Origin: Salinibacter grassmerensis
Lineage (GTDB): Bacteria; Bacteroidota; Rhodothermia; Rhodothermales; Salinibacteraceae
Assembly (NCBI RefSeq): GCF_947077765.1
Contig: NZ_CAMTTF010000003.1
Coordinates: forward strand, 1-64,000
Length of the DNA: 64,000 bases
Reading direction: 5' to 3'
Shown: positions 32,420 through 41,149 of the stretch, in pieces
Numbering within the stretch: position 1 is the first letter of the stretch
How the letters are laid out: each line of letters opens with the position of its first letter
The notes under the pieces: model-generated
Databases searched by the model: none
Seen by the model: the letters and a program-made list of their open reading frames with translations, nothing else
What the model was told of the DNA's origin: nothing
Made by a program: the position numbers and the translations under genes

Positions 32420-33009
32420 ATAGACACGAGGGGAGCTTCAACTCTTCTTCTGACCCGCACCTACGGTCGGCAGGTCAAGGCCACCGCGGTAGATCTGTGG
32501 CGTACACGGGGCTTGCGCTCTATGGCGGAGCGGGCCTCCGATCTGCCTCATAACCGCAAAGACGTGTTAGCCCAAATCTTTCCAGACGTTAACGCTGTTA
32601 TTGCACGGTGCGCTGTAAAATCACGGGTCTCTTCGGGAGCAGCCTTGGAGCGGTGCCGCTGACTCATGTGTGTTCGTGAGAACTGGGTCGCCTTCCCACT
32701 TTGGAAGTCCTGGTGGAGAACAAGAGGTGTTTCTCCTTGTCATTTCAACGCCTCCGTTTTCGCGTACGACAATCTGTACGTTCGGCCGACTACGAGGGCA
32801 ATAGGAAGCTTCCTCGTGTTCGTTCAGGATGGTCCGTTCGCACACGGACCTGTGTCCATCCGCACCATCGATCTCGTCTCCGCTCGTCCGCAGAGTGATC
32901 TCTGCCACTAGACGAGGAACAAGTGGCCCGAGGAACCCTCGGCCGTGCCTGATTCCCGGTCTGGGCCTCCGCCTAACGTTGTATTTAATCCCCCGACCCC
33001 TGAGTTCTC
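32420..33009. other. Gene-poor stretch with at most one weak minus-strand ORF
   Basis: About 590 bases precede the GIY-YIG gene. A minus-strand frame at 32621-32908 begins MAEITLRTSGDEIDGADG and is 95 codons long. Its second half (TRRNTSCSPPGLPKWEGDP) does not look like protein, so I do not call it. GC content here is lower than in neighbouring core genes. Nothing else is supported. Confidence 0.4.
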
Positions 33010-33864
33010 ATGGATGACGCCCGCCCGAAGACGGTACAGATCTTTCTTCCCGACGGGAATGCCCAGAGCCTCCGGGTCGCCGAAATCACCAGTCGCACCG
33101 TGCAGGCGGTGCAGATTCCCCGTCAGAAGCTCGGCGTGGCCGAACAACGCGACGAGGTGCATCGGGTTGGGGTGTACTTCCTGTTTGGCGAGGTCGGGGA
33201 CGACGCGAGCAAACCCCCGGCGTATGTTGGAGAGGCGGAGAACTGCCTACAGCGCATCGTCGGGCATCACCGGCGAAAAGACTTCTGGACGACCGCCGTC
33301 ACCATCACGTCGAAGACCCGCAGCTTCACAAAGGCCCACGCCCGGCGTCTGGAATACGACTGCATCCGCACGGCGCAGAAGGCCCAGCGCTTCCGGCTTC
33401 AAAACACCCAGACGCCCGCGGAGCCGCACATTCCCGAGGCGATGCTGGCAGAGCTGCGGGACAACTTCGGGACCATCGAGACGCTTCTTTCAATGCTTGG
33501 CTTTCCAATTCTCAACCCGCTGCCCACGGAGAAGGATACCAGCAACGGGCAGACCAAACTGTACTGTCAGGGAAACGGCGCGAAGGCCACGGGCGAGTAC
33601 ACGGAGGATGGTCTCGTGGTCTTTGAAGGATCGACGGCCCGTTTGGAGACGACCCCATCAGCCCCAGAGGCGATCGAGCGACGGCGGAAGAATCTCCGGG
33701 CAGATGGGGTTTTGCAACGCCAGGACGACCGGCTCGTCTTTCGGGAGAACCACGCCTTCAATTCGCCGAGCGCTGCCTCCGGTGTCGTGCTTGGCCGATC
33801 GAGCAACGGATGGAGTGAGTGGGCGGACGACGCCGGACACACGCTCGATCACCTGGAACGCTGA
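33010..33864 (+). CDS. GIY-YIG nuclease-like protein with C-terminal DUF4357
   Basis: The 284-residue protein has a GIY-YIG fold: VGVYFLFGE near residue 53, AYVGEAENCLQRIVGHHRRKDFW, and a catalytic-type Glu in THARRLEYDCI-like AHARRLEYDCI. The last ~60 residues, SPSAASGVVLGRSSNGWSEWADDAG, match DUF4357, which often follows GIY-YIG domains. Such proteins occur near mobile or restriction-type loci, but no partner methylase is present here. Its substrate is unknown. It is the most gene-like element of the 29.7-34.3 kb stretch. Confidence 0.82.
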   Translation: MDDARPKTVQIFLPDGNAQSLRVAEITSRTVQAVQIPRQKLGVAEQRDEVHRVGVYFLFGEVGDDASKPPAYVGEAENCLQRIVGHHRRKDFWTTAVTITSKTRSFTKAHARRLEYDCIRTAQKAQRFRLQNTQTPAEPHIPEAMLAELRDNFGTIETLLSMLGFPILNPLPTEKDTSNGQTKLYCQGNGAKATGEYTEDGLVVFEGSTARLETTPSAPEAIERRRKNLRADGVLQRQDDRLVFRENHAFNSPSAASGVVLGRSSNGWSEWADDAGHTLDHLER

Positions 33865-33982
33865 TCAGACTGCCCGCTGCCGTTGGGCACAGAGACGGAT
33901 GTGGGGTTGATCGCTGCGCGAGAGAGATTCCCCTGAACCTGCCGTGGATGTGACACCCGCCCACGACTGACCTGAGGATTCC

Positions 33983-33998
33983 AAAGCCCCTCAGCAGA
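33983..33998 (-). repeat. 16-bp inverted match to the tRNA-Ser terminator
   Basis: AAAGCCCCTCAGCAGA is the exact reverse complement of 29655-29670, the 3' arm of the tRNA-Ser terminator. There is no complementary 5' arm next to it, so it is not a terminator in its own right. Confidence 0.7.
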
Positions 33999-34010
33999 AG
34001 CAGAGAACTG

Positions 34011-34028
34011 TGATAATAAATTTTATCA
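34011..34028. repeat. AT-rich palindrome
   Basis: TGATAATAAATTTTATCA has perfect 6-bp arms (TGATAA/TTATCA) around a TAAATT centre. It stands out in this high-GC DNA and could be a protein-binding site or a weak terminator. Confidence 0.4.
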
Positions 34029-34351
34029 TGCATATGTGCACCGGTCTGCCTGTAGAAGACCTCGCGGGAATCTGTCGGAGCACTTGAGTCAATTCTCGTG
34101 TAGACCATACTACAGTCGCCCCAAGACAAAGCATGTGTGATAGAGCGGAAACTCTAGACGGCAGCGGACTGGTGCGTATTCTGTGGCCCAAGCGGAAGAC
34201 TTGAGATCATCGGCCCCAGGGCGGTTCCGCAGGGTGGACGTGAGTCACGGCAAGCCAGAAGCGGAGCCCACACCGAATGGGCTGCTGGACATGCCCCCAC
34301 CGCGGAGAGCTTCCTGGTGCGTATCCCCCATCTCTTCTGAACTCCTTAACG

Positions 34352-35473
34352 ATGAGCGGCCACGACACCGACGGCACGTCTGGAGGGGACACGCAAAAAG
34401 ACCCCCGCCGAATTGTCCACGTGGACATGGACGCTTTCTACGCCCAGATCGAGCAGCGTGACTTTCCGGATCAATACGGCGGGAGGCCCATCGCGGTCGG
34501 GGGCAACCCTCCCAGGGGGGTGGTCCAGACGGCCAGCTACGAGGCCAGGCCCTACGGCGTGCACTCGGCGCAGCCGGCGGTGGAGGCCGATCGGAAGTGC
34601 CCTGATCTCATCTTCGTTTCTCCCCGCATGGACGTGTACCAGGAGGAGTCGAAGCGTATTCGGAAGATCCTTCGGCGGTATACCGATCTGGTCGAGCCGC
34701 TTTCGCTCGACGAGGCGTACCTGGACGTGACGGAGCCGAAGAAGGGGCTGCCGTCGGGCACCTTGATTGCCCGTCGCCTCCGCGACGAAATCTACGAGGA
34801 GACCGGGCTCACCGCCTCCGCGGGGGTGGGGCCCGGAAAGTTTGTCGCGAAGGTGGCCTCCGACCAAGACAAACCGGACGGGCTTACCGTGATCCGTCCC
34901 GACGAGCAGATGAAGTTCATCGCCCAACTGTCAATCGAGGAATTTCATGGGATCGGGCCGGTCACCGCGGAGAAGATGCGGGGGATGGGAATTCAGACTG
35001 GGGCTGACCTACAGGCGATCGCGGAGCGAAAACTCGTCCACCACTTTGGCAAGCGGGGGCGTCACTTCAAGAAGCTCGCGGAGGGAACCGACGACCGGCC
35101 CGTTCAGCCCGATCGGGACCGCAAGTCGGTGGGGGCCGAACGAACCTTCTCGGAGGACATTGCCGAGACGGGGAAGATGCTGGAACGGCTGTCCCCGATC
35201 GCCGAGAGGGTGGCTCAACGTCTTCGAAAAGCGAAGCGGAAGGGACGAACCGTAACCCTCAAGCTTAAGAGCCACGACCACCAGGTGTCCACCCGACAGA
35301 CGACGGTGGAACGGCCCCTTCGCGCAAAGGACGAGCTCATGATCATGACGGAGCGTCTCCTGCAACGCCCTCACCCCCCGAAAGAGCCCGTTCGGCTTCT
35401 GGGGATCAGCGTTTCCTCACTCACCGAGGGCGAAGAGGCAGGCGGCCAGCTGGAGTTTGACTTTCGTCCGTGA
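34352..35473 (+). CDS. dinB: DNA polymerase IV (Y family)
   Basis: The 373-residue protein has the catalytic metal-binding residues in HVDMDAFYAQIEQ (Asp25) and LSLDEAYLDVT. It has the HhH segment EFHGIGPVTAEKMRGMGI and a little-finger domain (VGAERTFSEDI). It ends GGQLEFDFRP, a likely beta-clamp-binding peptide. It performs translesion synthesis. The start at 34352 leaves a 17-residue Asp/Gly-rich leader before the palm. I saw no convincing LexA-type box upstream. It is convergent with the GDPD gene. Confidence 0.95.
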   Translation: MSGHDTDGTSGGDTQKDPRRIVHVDMDAFYAQIEQRDFPDQYGGRPIAVGGNPPRGVVQTASYEARPYGVHSAQPAVEADRKCPDLIFVSPRMDVYQEESKRIRKILRRYTDLVEPLSLDEAYLDVTEPKKGLPSGTLIARRLRDEIYEETGLTASAGVGPGKFVAKVASDQDKPDGLTVIRPDEQMKFIAQLSIEEFHGIGPVTAEKMRGMGIQTGADLQAIAERKLVHHFGKRGRHFKKLAEGTDDRPVQPDRDRKSVGAERTFSEDIAETGKMLERLSPIAERVAQRLRKAKRKGRTVTLKLKSHDHQVSTRQTTVERPLRAKDELMIMTERLLQRPHPPKEPVRLLGISVSSLTEGEEAGGQLEFDFRP

Positions 35474-35486
35474 GGGACGCACGGGC

Positions 35487-36437
35487 TCAGTTGGATGCCT
35501 GGAGGTCGTAGGTAGCGGCCGCCTGGCTGGCAAGGGCAGTCTCGTCGGTGGAGATCACGTCGACGCCCTGGTCAAACAGGCGGTGGTACACGATGAGTCC
35601 TTGGTTGCGCGCCTGCTGGTCGGTTTCTCCAAAGGTCCCGACGGACATCGGGACCTTGTTTTCCGAGAACACCTGGGCGGGGCCGTCGGCAATCGCCCCG
35701 ACCCCGACCCACCCAAGCAAACGGGAGGGGTCGATGTCCCGAACGAGGGTGCTGGCTTCCTCGCTTGTCTCTGCCGAGACTGAGAGGATGAGGTTCGGCA
35801 GGCGCTGGTGATACCACCGGGCATCCTCCAGCGTGTAGGTGATGACCAGTGCCTGATCCAGGGCATCATGTTGCTGGAGGGCCGTCGCAACCCGGGAGCG
35901 GGGCACGTTGTCCTTCACGTCGAGCTGAAGAACAGTCCGCCCTTCCGCCCAGGCCAGTGCCTCTGAGAGCGTAGGGATTTCAAATCGAGTTCGGGTGCCA
36001 CTGTCGGTGACAAGTTGGAAGGACCGGAGCTCCTCCAACGTACGGGTCTGGACAGAGTCACGTCCAGTTGTCGTCCGGTCGAGGGTCTCGTCGTGCATCA
36101 GCACGAGTACACTATCCCGGGTCATCCGCACGTCGGTTTCCAGAAGGACCGGCCCTTGAGTGAGGGCGTGGCCAAAGGTTGGGAGTGCATTCTCGGGGAA
36201 GCCCGTATCCGGGCCGCCCCGGTGGGCACTCACCAGAGGATCCGGAGAAGAACGGAGATAGGCCGCTAGGCTGTCTGCGTGGGGAAAGTCCCGGTAGTTC
36301 TCCGCCAGGGGCTTGGCGACCGCCTTGCCGGCCGTCTCCTGCTCGGAGCCCTGGCATCCGCTGAGGGCAAAGGCCCCGAGGACACACGTGCAAAGGAAGA
36401 GCCATGCCGGAGGCCATGGCCGAGGAAAACGTCTCAC
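35487..36437 (-). CDS. Glycerophosphodiester phosphodiesterase lipoprotein
   Basis: From a GTG at 36437 the product begins VRRFPRPWPPAWLFLCTCVLG and continues AFALSGC, a lipoprotein signal with an LSGC lipobox. The GDPD domain follows: VSAHRGGPDTGFPENALPTF (catalytic His), LLETDVRMTRDSVLVLMHDETLDRTTTG (metal Glu/Asp and second His) and LQLDVKD. A C-terminal DVISTDETALA closes the barrel. It should hydrolyse glycerophosphodiesters at the cell envelope. A GTG at 36515 would lengthen the signal's n-region implausibly. Confidence 0.88.
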   Translation of the reverse strand: MRRFPRPWPPAWLFLCTCVLGAFALSGCQGSEQETAGKAVAKPLAENYRDFPHADSLAAYLRSSPDPLVSAHRGGPDTGFPENALPTFGHALTQGPVLLETDVRMTRDSVLVLMHDETLDRTTTGRDSVQTRTLEELRSFQLVTDSGTRTRFEIPTLSEALAWAEGRTVLQLDVKDNVPRSRVATALQQHDALDQALVITYTLEDARWYHQRLPNLILSVSAETSEEASTLVRDIDPSRLLGWVGVGAIADGPAQVFSENKVPMSVGTFGETDQQARNQGLIVYHRLFDQGVDVISTDETALASQAAATYDLQASN

Positions 36438-36789
36438 AGTACTGAATTGAGTGACATTCGTGGTGCGGCGTCCCCCACTTTCTTTAAGGATGTGCGTGGT
36501 CGCGGACCTCAACACGAACCGTGGTGGTATCGGTGCGCGCTGAGATCAGATGTCCGACCTTTCCACTGCACGATACGCTTCTAACCCCGTGCACAAGAAC
36601 AGGTCCCTGCTAGATGGCGTCGTCAGCGATTTTTTTGGAGAACCGACGTGGGTGTTTCTGGATGTTCGCCCAAAGAAGCGTTCTCGCGCCAAGCCCTGCT
36701 TGTGATTCTGCAGAACTTATGCCGTCGGAGGCGGAAACGGATGCATCCTCTGATTCGACTTGGCCACTGCCAAAGAGCAGAACGCTCAG
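36438..36789. other. Intergenic region
   Basis: About 350 bases separate the GDPD and CYTH-like genes. I see only short frames without protein character. Confidence 0.4.
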
Positions 36790-37434
36790 CTAGTTGCGGG
36801 GAATTTGCACGCTGGAGGCGGGGCGTGTCGTGACGGTGGGGCGCTGCTGCAGCCAGCGCACGTACCCAAACGACTGGTCGGGGGCCAGGGAGACCGGTAG
36901 CGTCTCGTCCAGCACGACCGCGCCGGCCGCCGTAAGCGTATCCACGAGGCCCGCCACAGGCCCTTCGGCTTCCAGGCAGAAGGTCCAGGCGGTCTCCTCA
37001 TCGGCCTCGACCGTCGTCAGTTCGGCTTCAAGAGTCGCCGCAGGCGTCGTGGGGAGGCGTTCTGTCAGGGCAGACTGCTCCCCCGGAGCAAACGACAACT
37101 GACGGCGTGTCTTCTTTACGGGCACCCACAGGTCCGTGGGGTCGTCGTCCCACAGGTGGGACGCAGAGTCCGCCAGATCCAGGGTCCATTTTCCCCACTG
37201 CTCACAGCGCCCGCTCGCCGCGTCGCTGAAAGCAGTGCTGAGCGGTCCGGCGAGGCGCCGCTTGATCTGGAGCTGGCCGTCTCGCATTTTCAGGTTGAGG
37301 GCAGGGTCCTCTGCGGGAAGATACAGGTCGGTCTGGGTGAAGGTCTCGACGGGGCCCAACGCGGCGAACCATTTGTGGAGGGCGTCGGGGAGGGGGGCAG
37401 GGCCGAACCAGCGGGCTTCGAGGGTGATCGTCAT
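36790..37434 (-). CDS. CYTH-like hypothetical protein
   Basis: The 214-residue soluble protein starts MTITLEARWFGPAPLPDALHKWF. It continues TDLYLPAEDPALNLKMRDGQLQIKRRL, which looks like the CYTH pattern (xDxYL ... lkxRxxxxxxIKRR) of triphosphate tunnel enzymes. Later acidic strands, LEAELTTVEADEETAWTFCLEAEG, fit the tunnel fold. The usual leading ExExK is not clear, so a catalytic role is uncertain. It is divergent from the large envelope protein gene at 37595. Confidence 0.55.
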   Translation of the reverse strand: MTITLEARWFGPAPLPDALHKWFAALGPVETFTQTDLYLPAEDPALNLKMRDGQLQIKRRLAGPLSTAFSDAASGRCEQWGKWTLDLADSASHLWDDDPTDLWVPVKKTRRQLSFAPGEQSALTERLPTTPAATLEAELTTVEADEETAWTFCLEAEGPVAGLVDTLTAAGAVVLDETLPVSLAPDQSFGYVRWLQQRPTVTTRPASSVQIPRN

Positions 37435-37594
37435 TAATCAGAGTGGGCACTGAACAGGGCAGAGGCGCGGCCGCAACCGGCGTCGGCCGCCACAGGCAGG
37501 ACAACAAGAACGACCAGTTTTGGCATTGGTCTACTGGCCTGAAGCAACGCCCTCCGCGCGCCGCGGTTCAGACAACTGAGAGCAGACAATCCAT

Positions 37595-40573
37595 ATGTCT
37601 CAAGTCCTTCGTCTCGTTCGGTCCTGGATTGTCAAGCCCTCGCCGGCCCTTCTCCGGTGGAGCGTTATAGGGGGACTGGTGGGGAGCCTCTGCCTGGTGT
37701 GGGGGGCGCGTCCTGGGGCGGCGCAACGAGCAACGCAGGGCGCCAGCGACGTGTATTCCGTGACCTACCGGCCGCCCGACGTGGAGTACACGACCTACCC
37801 CGGCGACCACTTCGACCTCATCGTTCAAGACGGGGTGGAGGACACCGCGTGGCGCATCCGAGAAGCCCTGGAGCGCACCCGAGAGGGCACGACCGACCTC
37901 ATGGGAGTCCGTTCGTCGATCCATATGCCGGTGGTGGTAGATGGCTTTTCGGACCGGTCGAACGGGTTCGTCACGCCCTTCCCGTTCAAACAAGAGATTG
38001 AAGCCCCGAGTCTTCGGGCCGATGCCCTCGTTGCCCGTGCTTCCTCCTGGCCGTCAATCGTGGGGTCACACGAACTCGTCCATGCCACACAAGCGGAGAT
38101 TAACTCGGGCTTCGGGCTCGGGTCTGTGGTGCGGTTTTTCGCCCCGGACGTGGCGCGAGCGGGCAACCTGACAGCCCCGCGCGGGCTGCTGGAGGGGGCG
38201 GCCGTTTACCGTGAGAGCCGCATCGAGGAGGGGGCCGGGCGCCTCAACGCGCCCCTCTTCACAATGAAGATGCGGGCCGCCATGTTATCGGACGATCCCT
38301 GGTCGCTCACTCAGATGCTGGCCCCGCCCGCCTACACGCAGCCGTTCAACCGGTTCTACATTGGCGGGGCCCACGCCTTCAAGGCCTGGGCCGAGCAGGG
38401 CGACACCACGAGCACGAAGTTCTTTCAGCGAGCAACGGCCCTCCACAACCAGTTTCCGTTTCTCGGGTTCGGGGTTGGACTGTGGAATGGGCTCGGAGAG
38501 TCCCCCAAACGCATCAGCGAGGATCTTCGGGCGACGCTCCGGGCTGACTACCAGCAGGACCTGAGTCGCCGACGTCCGTTTACGGACGCCCGCCGCATCG
38601 CCGGGCAGCCCGGTCACAACTACCGGCGGCCCTACTGGCTGACTGAGGACACCCTGGTGACCTACCTGCACGGGTACGACGTGCGGCGGGGCTTCTACCG
38701 GGTGAACGCCGAGACTGGGGACCGGTCGCTCATCCGTGTGCAGTCAATCACAGAAGATTACACCTACAGCCTGGGCCGCGACACGAGCGCGCTCTACGCA
38801 TCCCGGTACGTCCCGGATCCGCTGGTGCCCACACAGAATATCGCCGAGGCGGAGCGGGTGGGGCTAAAAGACGGCGCCGCCACCCAGGTAACGGAGGGGG
38901 GGCGTGTCTTTGCACCGGTGGAGGCCCCAAACGACTCTCTCTGGGCGGTTCGGAACGACGGGTCTTTCAGCCAATGGGCGGCCGTTCAGAATCGGACTGC
39001 GAAGTCCCTCACCGACTTCGAGCGGGCGCGGTTTAAGAAAATCGCGCCGTCCCCAGCGGAAAATACGATTGCGGTTCTGCTAAATGTGGACGGCACACAG
39101 CGGCTTTACCGGGTGGACCACCACCGGCGAGACCGGGTCCGACTGCGCCCCTGGATCGGCCTACAGGACGCGGTGATTTATGACGTCAGCTGGGGGCCGG
39201 ACGGTCGCTATCTCCTTTTCGCGGCCGATCTCGACGAGACCCCTGACGTGTTTGCCTTCGACACCAAAGATCACGAGGTCCGGCGCCTGACGAACGTACG
39301 GTTCGGAGCCCTGGAACCGACGTTGTCTCCCGATCGCGAGACGGTCGCCTTCGTCGAGTACCAGCACGAGCGCCACGAGCTCGCGCGGATTCCCTTTCGC
39401 CCACAGGCGGCTCCCCTGGTGGACTCCACGCGAGTTGTCCGGGGCGGAGAGTCGCCTCAGCCGCCGCCCCGCGTGCAGTCCACCGAGACTGCGGACTTGG
39501 GCGCCGGCCGCGCGTACGAGGCATGGCGTCACCTTGCCCCCCGGATGGTCTACCCTACGCTCTCCTACGATCCGGACGAGACCGACCGCCCCGGTGCGGC
39601 TCGCTTCGAGCGCCTTGGGGTGGGCGTCGGGCTAGGGGTGGCCGGCAGCGATCCGCTGGGGCGGTGGCGGTACCAGGGCAACGGGTTTTGGCAAGACGGC
39701 CGGTTGTGGGGCTCGGCGACCGTGCAGACGGGCCGCTGGCTCCTCCGCCCGTCACTGACGGCGTACAACACCCCCGACACGCTCCCGGTCCGACTCGAAA
39801 CTGGGAGAGGGCTGCGTGCCGCACGGATCGGATTTGAAGAGCGGGGCATCGCCCTTGGGACACAAATTCCCATCCGCCTTCAGTCGAACGTGTACCGGAG
39901 CGCACTGTCCCTGTCGCTCGGGGCCGAGTATCGACAAACCCGGTACTTTGGTTCGGCCCTGAACGTGCTGGCAGAGGACCAGGCGGCTCGTCTGGGGCAA
40001 TGGCGGGACCGCATCACCTTGTCCCCGCGCGGGGCGTGGGGGCATCGCGTGCAGCAAAACCCCCGAGATCTGGTTCCCAATCAGGGCGTGGTGGTGCAGT
40101 CCCGTGCCGAAATCGATGCCTGGACGGAGGGCGTGGCGGCGAGTCGGGCCTTGATCTCTGAGGTGGACGTGTACCTCCCGTTGTTCCTGAGAAGTCACAC
40201 TGGGGTGCGGCTGGGGGCCGGTGTGCTGTCCCAAAATGCCGGGGCGGTGCTGGGGACTGATCAGTTCATTCCCCGCGGCTACGAGGATCGATCGCTCGGG
40301 GCAGGGTCGTTTGTGCGAGTTGGGGCGGAAGTCACACAGCCCATCTGGTACATTGACGACGGGTCGACGCTCGTTCCTTTCTACGCGAAGGCGCTCTATG
40401 GCTACGGCTTTGGGCAGGCCCTCACGCGGGTCGACTCGTCCGGGCCGACATACTCTTCGTTCGGGGCAGGAATCGGCTTCCAGTTCCGCTTCTTCTATGC
40501 GCTCGAGTTTGATCTACAGGTTGGCGCTGCGGTTCGGCTTGAGCCAGGAGACGTGGAGCCCGTGTGGCGCTAG
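37595..40573 (+). CDS. Predicted peptidase-propeller-outer-membrane barrel protein
   Basis: The 992-residue protein has an N-terminal signal or anchor (LLRWSVIGGLVGSLCLVWG...GAAQ). Residues ~55-300 look like a gluzincin peptidase, with GSHELVHATQ (His159, Glu160, His163) and a third-ligand candidate Glu200 in LLEGAAVYRES. Residues ~340-640 repeat PD40/TolB-like blades: DVSWGPDGRYLLFAADLDETPDVFAFD and PTLSPDRETVAFVEY. Residues ~680-992 are amphipathic strands typical of an outer-membrane barrel: AGIGFQFRFFYALEFDLQVG. The start is the ATG at 37595. The domain assignments come from motifs, not from a search. Confidence 0.75.
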   Translation: MSQVLRLVRSWIVKPSPALLRWSVIGGLVGSLCLVWGARPGAAQRATQGASDVYSVTYRPPDVEYTTYPGDHFDLIVQDGVEDTAWRIREALERTREGTTDLMGVRSSIHMPVVVDGFSDRSNGFVTPFPFKQEIEAPSLRADALVARASSWPSIVGSHELVHATQAEINSGFGLGSVVRFFAPDVARAGNLTAPRGLLEGAAVYRESRIEEGAGRLNAPLFTMKMRAAMLSDDPWSLTQMLAPPAYTQPFNRFYIGGAHAFKAWAEQGDTTSTKFFQRATALHNQFPFLGFGVGLWNGLGESPKRISEDLRATLRADYQQDLSRRRPFTDARRIAGQPGHNYRRPYWLTEDTLVTYLHGYDVRRGFYRVNAETGDRSLIRVQSITEDYTYSLGRDTSALYASRYVPDPLVPTQNIAEAERVGLKDGAATQVTEGGRVFAPVEAPNDSLWAVRNDGSFSQWAAVQNRTAKSLTDFERARFKKIAPSPAENTIAVLLNVDGTQRLYRVDHHRRDRVRLRPWIGLQDAVIYDVSWGPDGRYLLFAADLDETPDVFAFDTKDHEVRRLTNVRFGALEPTLSPDRETVAFVEYQHERHELARIPFRPQAAPLVDSTRVVRGGESPQPPPRVQSTETADLGAGRAYEAWRHLAPRMVYPTLSYDPDETDRPGAARFERLGVGVGLGVAGSDPLGRWRYQGNGFWQDGRLWGSATVQTGRWLLRPSLTAYNTPDTLPVRLETGRGLRAARIGFEERGIALGTQIPIRLQSNVYRSALSLSLGAEYRQTRYFGSALNVLAEDQAARLGQWRDRITLSPRGAWGHRVQQNPRDLVPNQGVVVQSRAEIDAWTEGVAASRALISEVDVYLPLFLRSHTGVRLGAGVLSQNAGAVLGTDQFIPRGYEDRSLGAGSFVRVGAEVTQPIWYIDDGSTLVPFYAKALYGYGFGQALTRVDSSGPTYSSFGAGIGFQFRFFYALEFDLQVGAAVRLEPGDVEPVWR

Positions 40574-40677
40574 TTTAGGAGTAAGCTCTCTGGGGGTTGG
40601 GCCTGGCTGAACGAACTTGTGCGCGGACGGGGCGTTCACCTCATCGCATTGACTGTTCATCAGTCTACCCCGCCTGT

Positions 40678-41058
40678 ATGGAAACGCTCCGCTGTAAGAC
40701 GTGTGGATGTGAGAGTCTGCGTCCGATGCAGGTCGTCTTCGAAGAGGAAGATCAGTTCGACAATCTGCTCGGTGAGGAGCAGGAGTCTCGCTTTTACAGC
40801 TGCCAAGTCTGCGGCGATAACTGGCTGTCCGTGAAGGAAAAGACGGCCGATGGCGAGTGCACCATTACGTTTGTTCACCAAATGGAGACCTCTCCCATTC
40901 TGAAGCGTGTGGCCCACATGTCGAACGCAGTCGTCATCTCCGACGACAGCGTTGACGAGTGGGAATACTTTAAAGGGGACGAACTGGTCGACGAAGACGA
41001 GTGGGAGGACCTCCTTTCGGATCGACGCGACACGCTCAAAGCCACATGCGTGAACTAG
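40678..41058 (+). CDS. Zinc-ribbon hypothetical protein, 126 aa
   Basis: The protein starts METLRCKTCGCESLRPMQVVF and has a second cysteine pair in SCQVCGDNWLSV, forming a four-cysteine ribbon. The rest is highly acidic (DDSVDEWEYFKGDELVDEDEWEDLL). I recognise no named family. It may bind nucleic acid or protein in the cytoplasm. A clear terminator follows 45 bases after its stop. Confidence 0.7.
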   Translation: METLRCKTCGCESLRPMQVVFEEEDQFDNLLGEEQESRFYSCQVCGDNWLSVKEKTADGECTITFVHQMETSPILKRVAHMSNAVVISDDSVDEWEYFKGDELVDEDEWEDLLSDRRDTLKATCVN

Positions 41059-41102
41059 AATCCAGTAAGGATCCCGCGTGAACTACGTTTGAGCCCGTTG
41101 TC

Positions 41103-41132
41103 AAGCCCAGGGCCTTTGGTCCTGGGCTTTTC
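41103..41132 (+). terminator. Intrinsic terminator after the zinc-ribbon gene
   Basis: AAGCCCAGG pairs perfectly with CCTGGGCTT around a 9-base loop and is followed by TTTT. It lies just beyond the stop of the minus-strand response-regulator gene and could serve both strands in part. Confidence 0.9.
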
Positions 41133-41149
41133 TGTGGTTCCAATGGCCA

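Larger units (their letters stand above)
33865..34351. other. AT-richer intergenic region before dinB
   Basis: These 487 bases contain no supported gene. They hold the 16-bp inverted copy of the tRNA-Ser terminator arm (33983-33998) and an AT-rich palindrome (34011-34028), both listed separately. Confidence 0.45.

Noticed and set aside
32285-32662. Plus-strand 125-codon ORF
   Set aside because: It overlaps the better-looking minus-strand ORF at 32093-32419, is Cys/His/Arg-rich without pattern, and has no recognisable domain.
34293-34302. CCCCCACCGC, matching the 3' end of tRNA-Ser, as a right-hand attachment site
   Set aside because: Ten bases of this composition recur by chance at this GC content. 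No longer match to the tRNA 3' end is present.
34140-34351. SOS box upstream of dinB
   Set aside because: I found no palindrome matching known LexA consensus forms.
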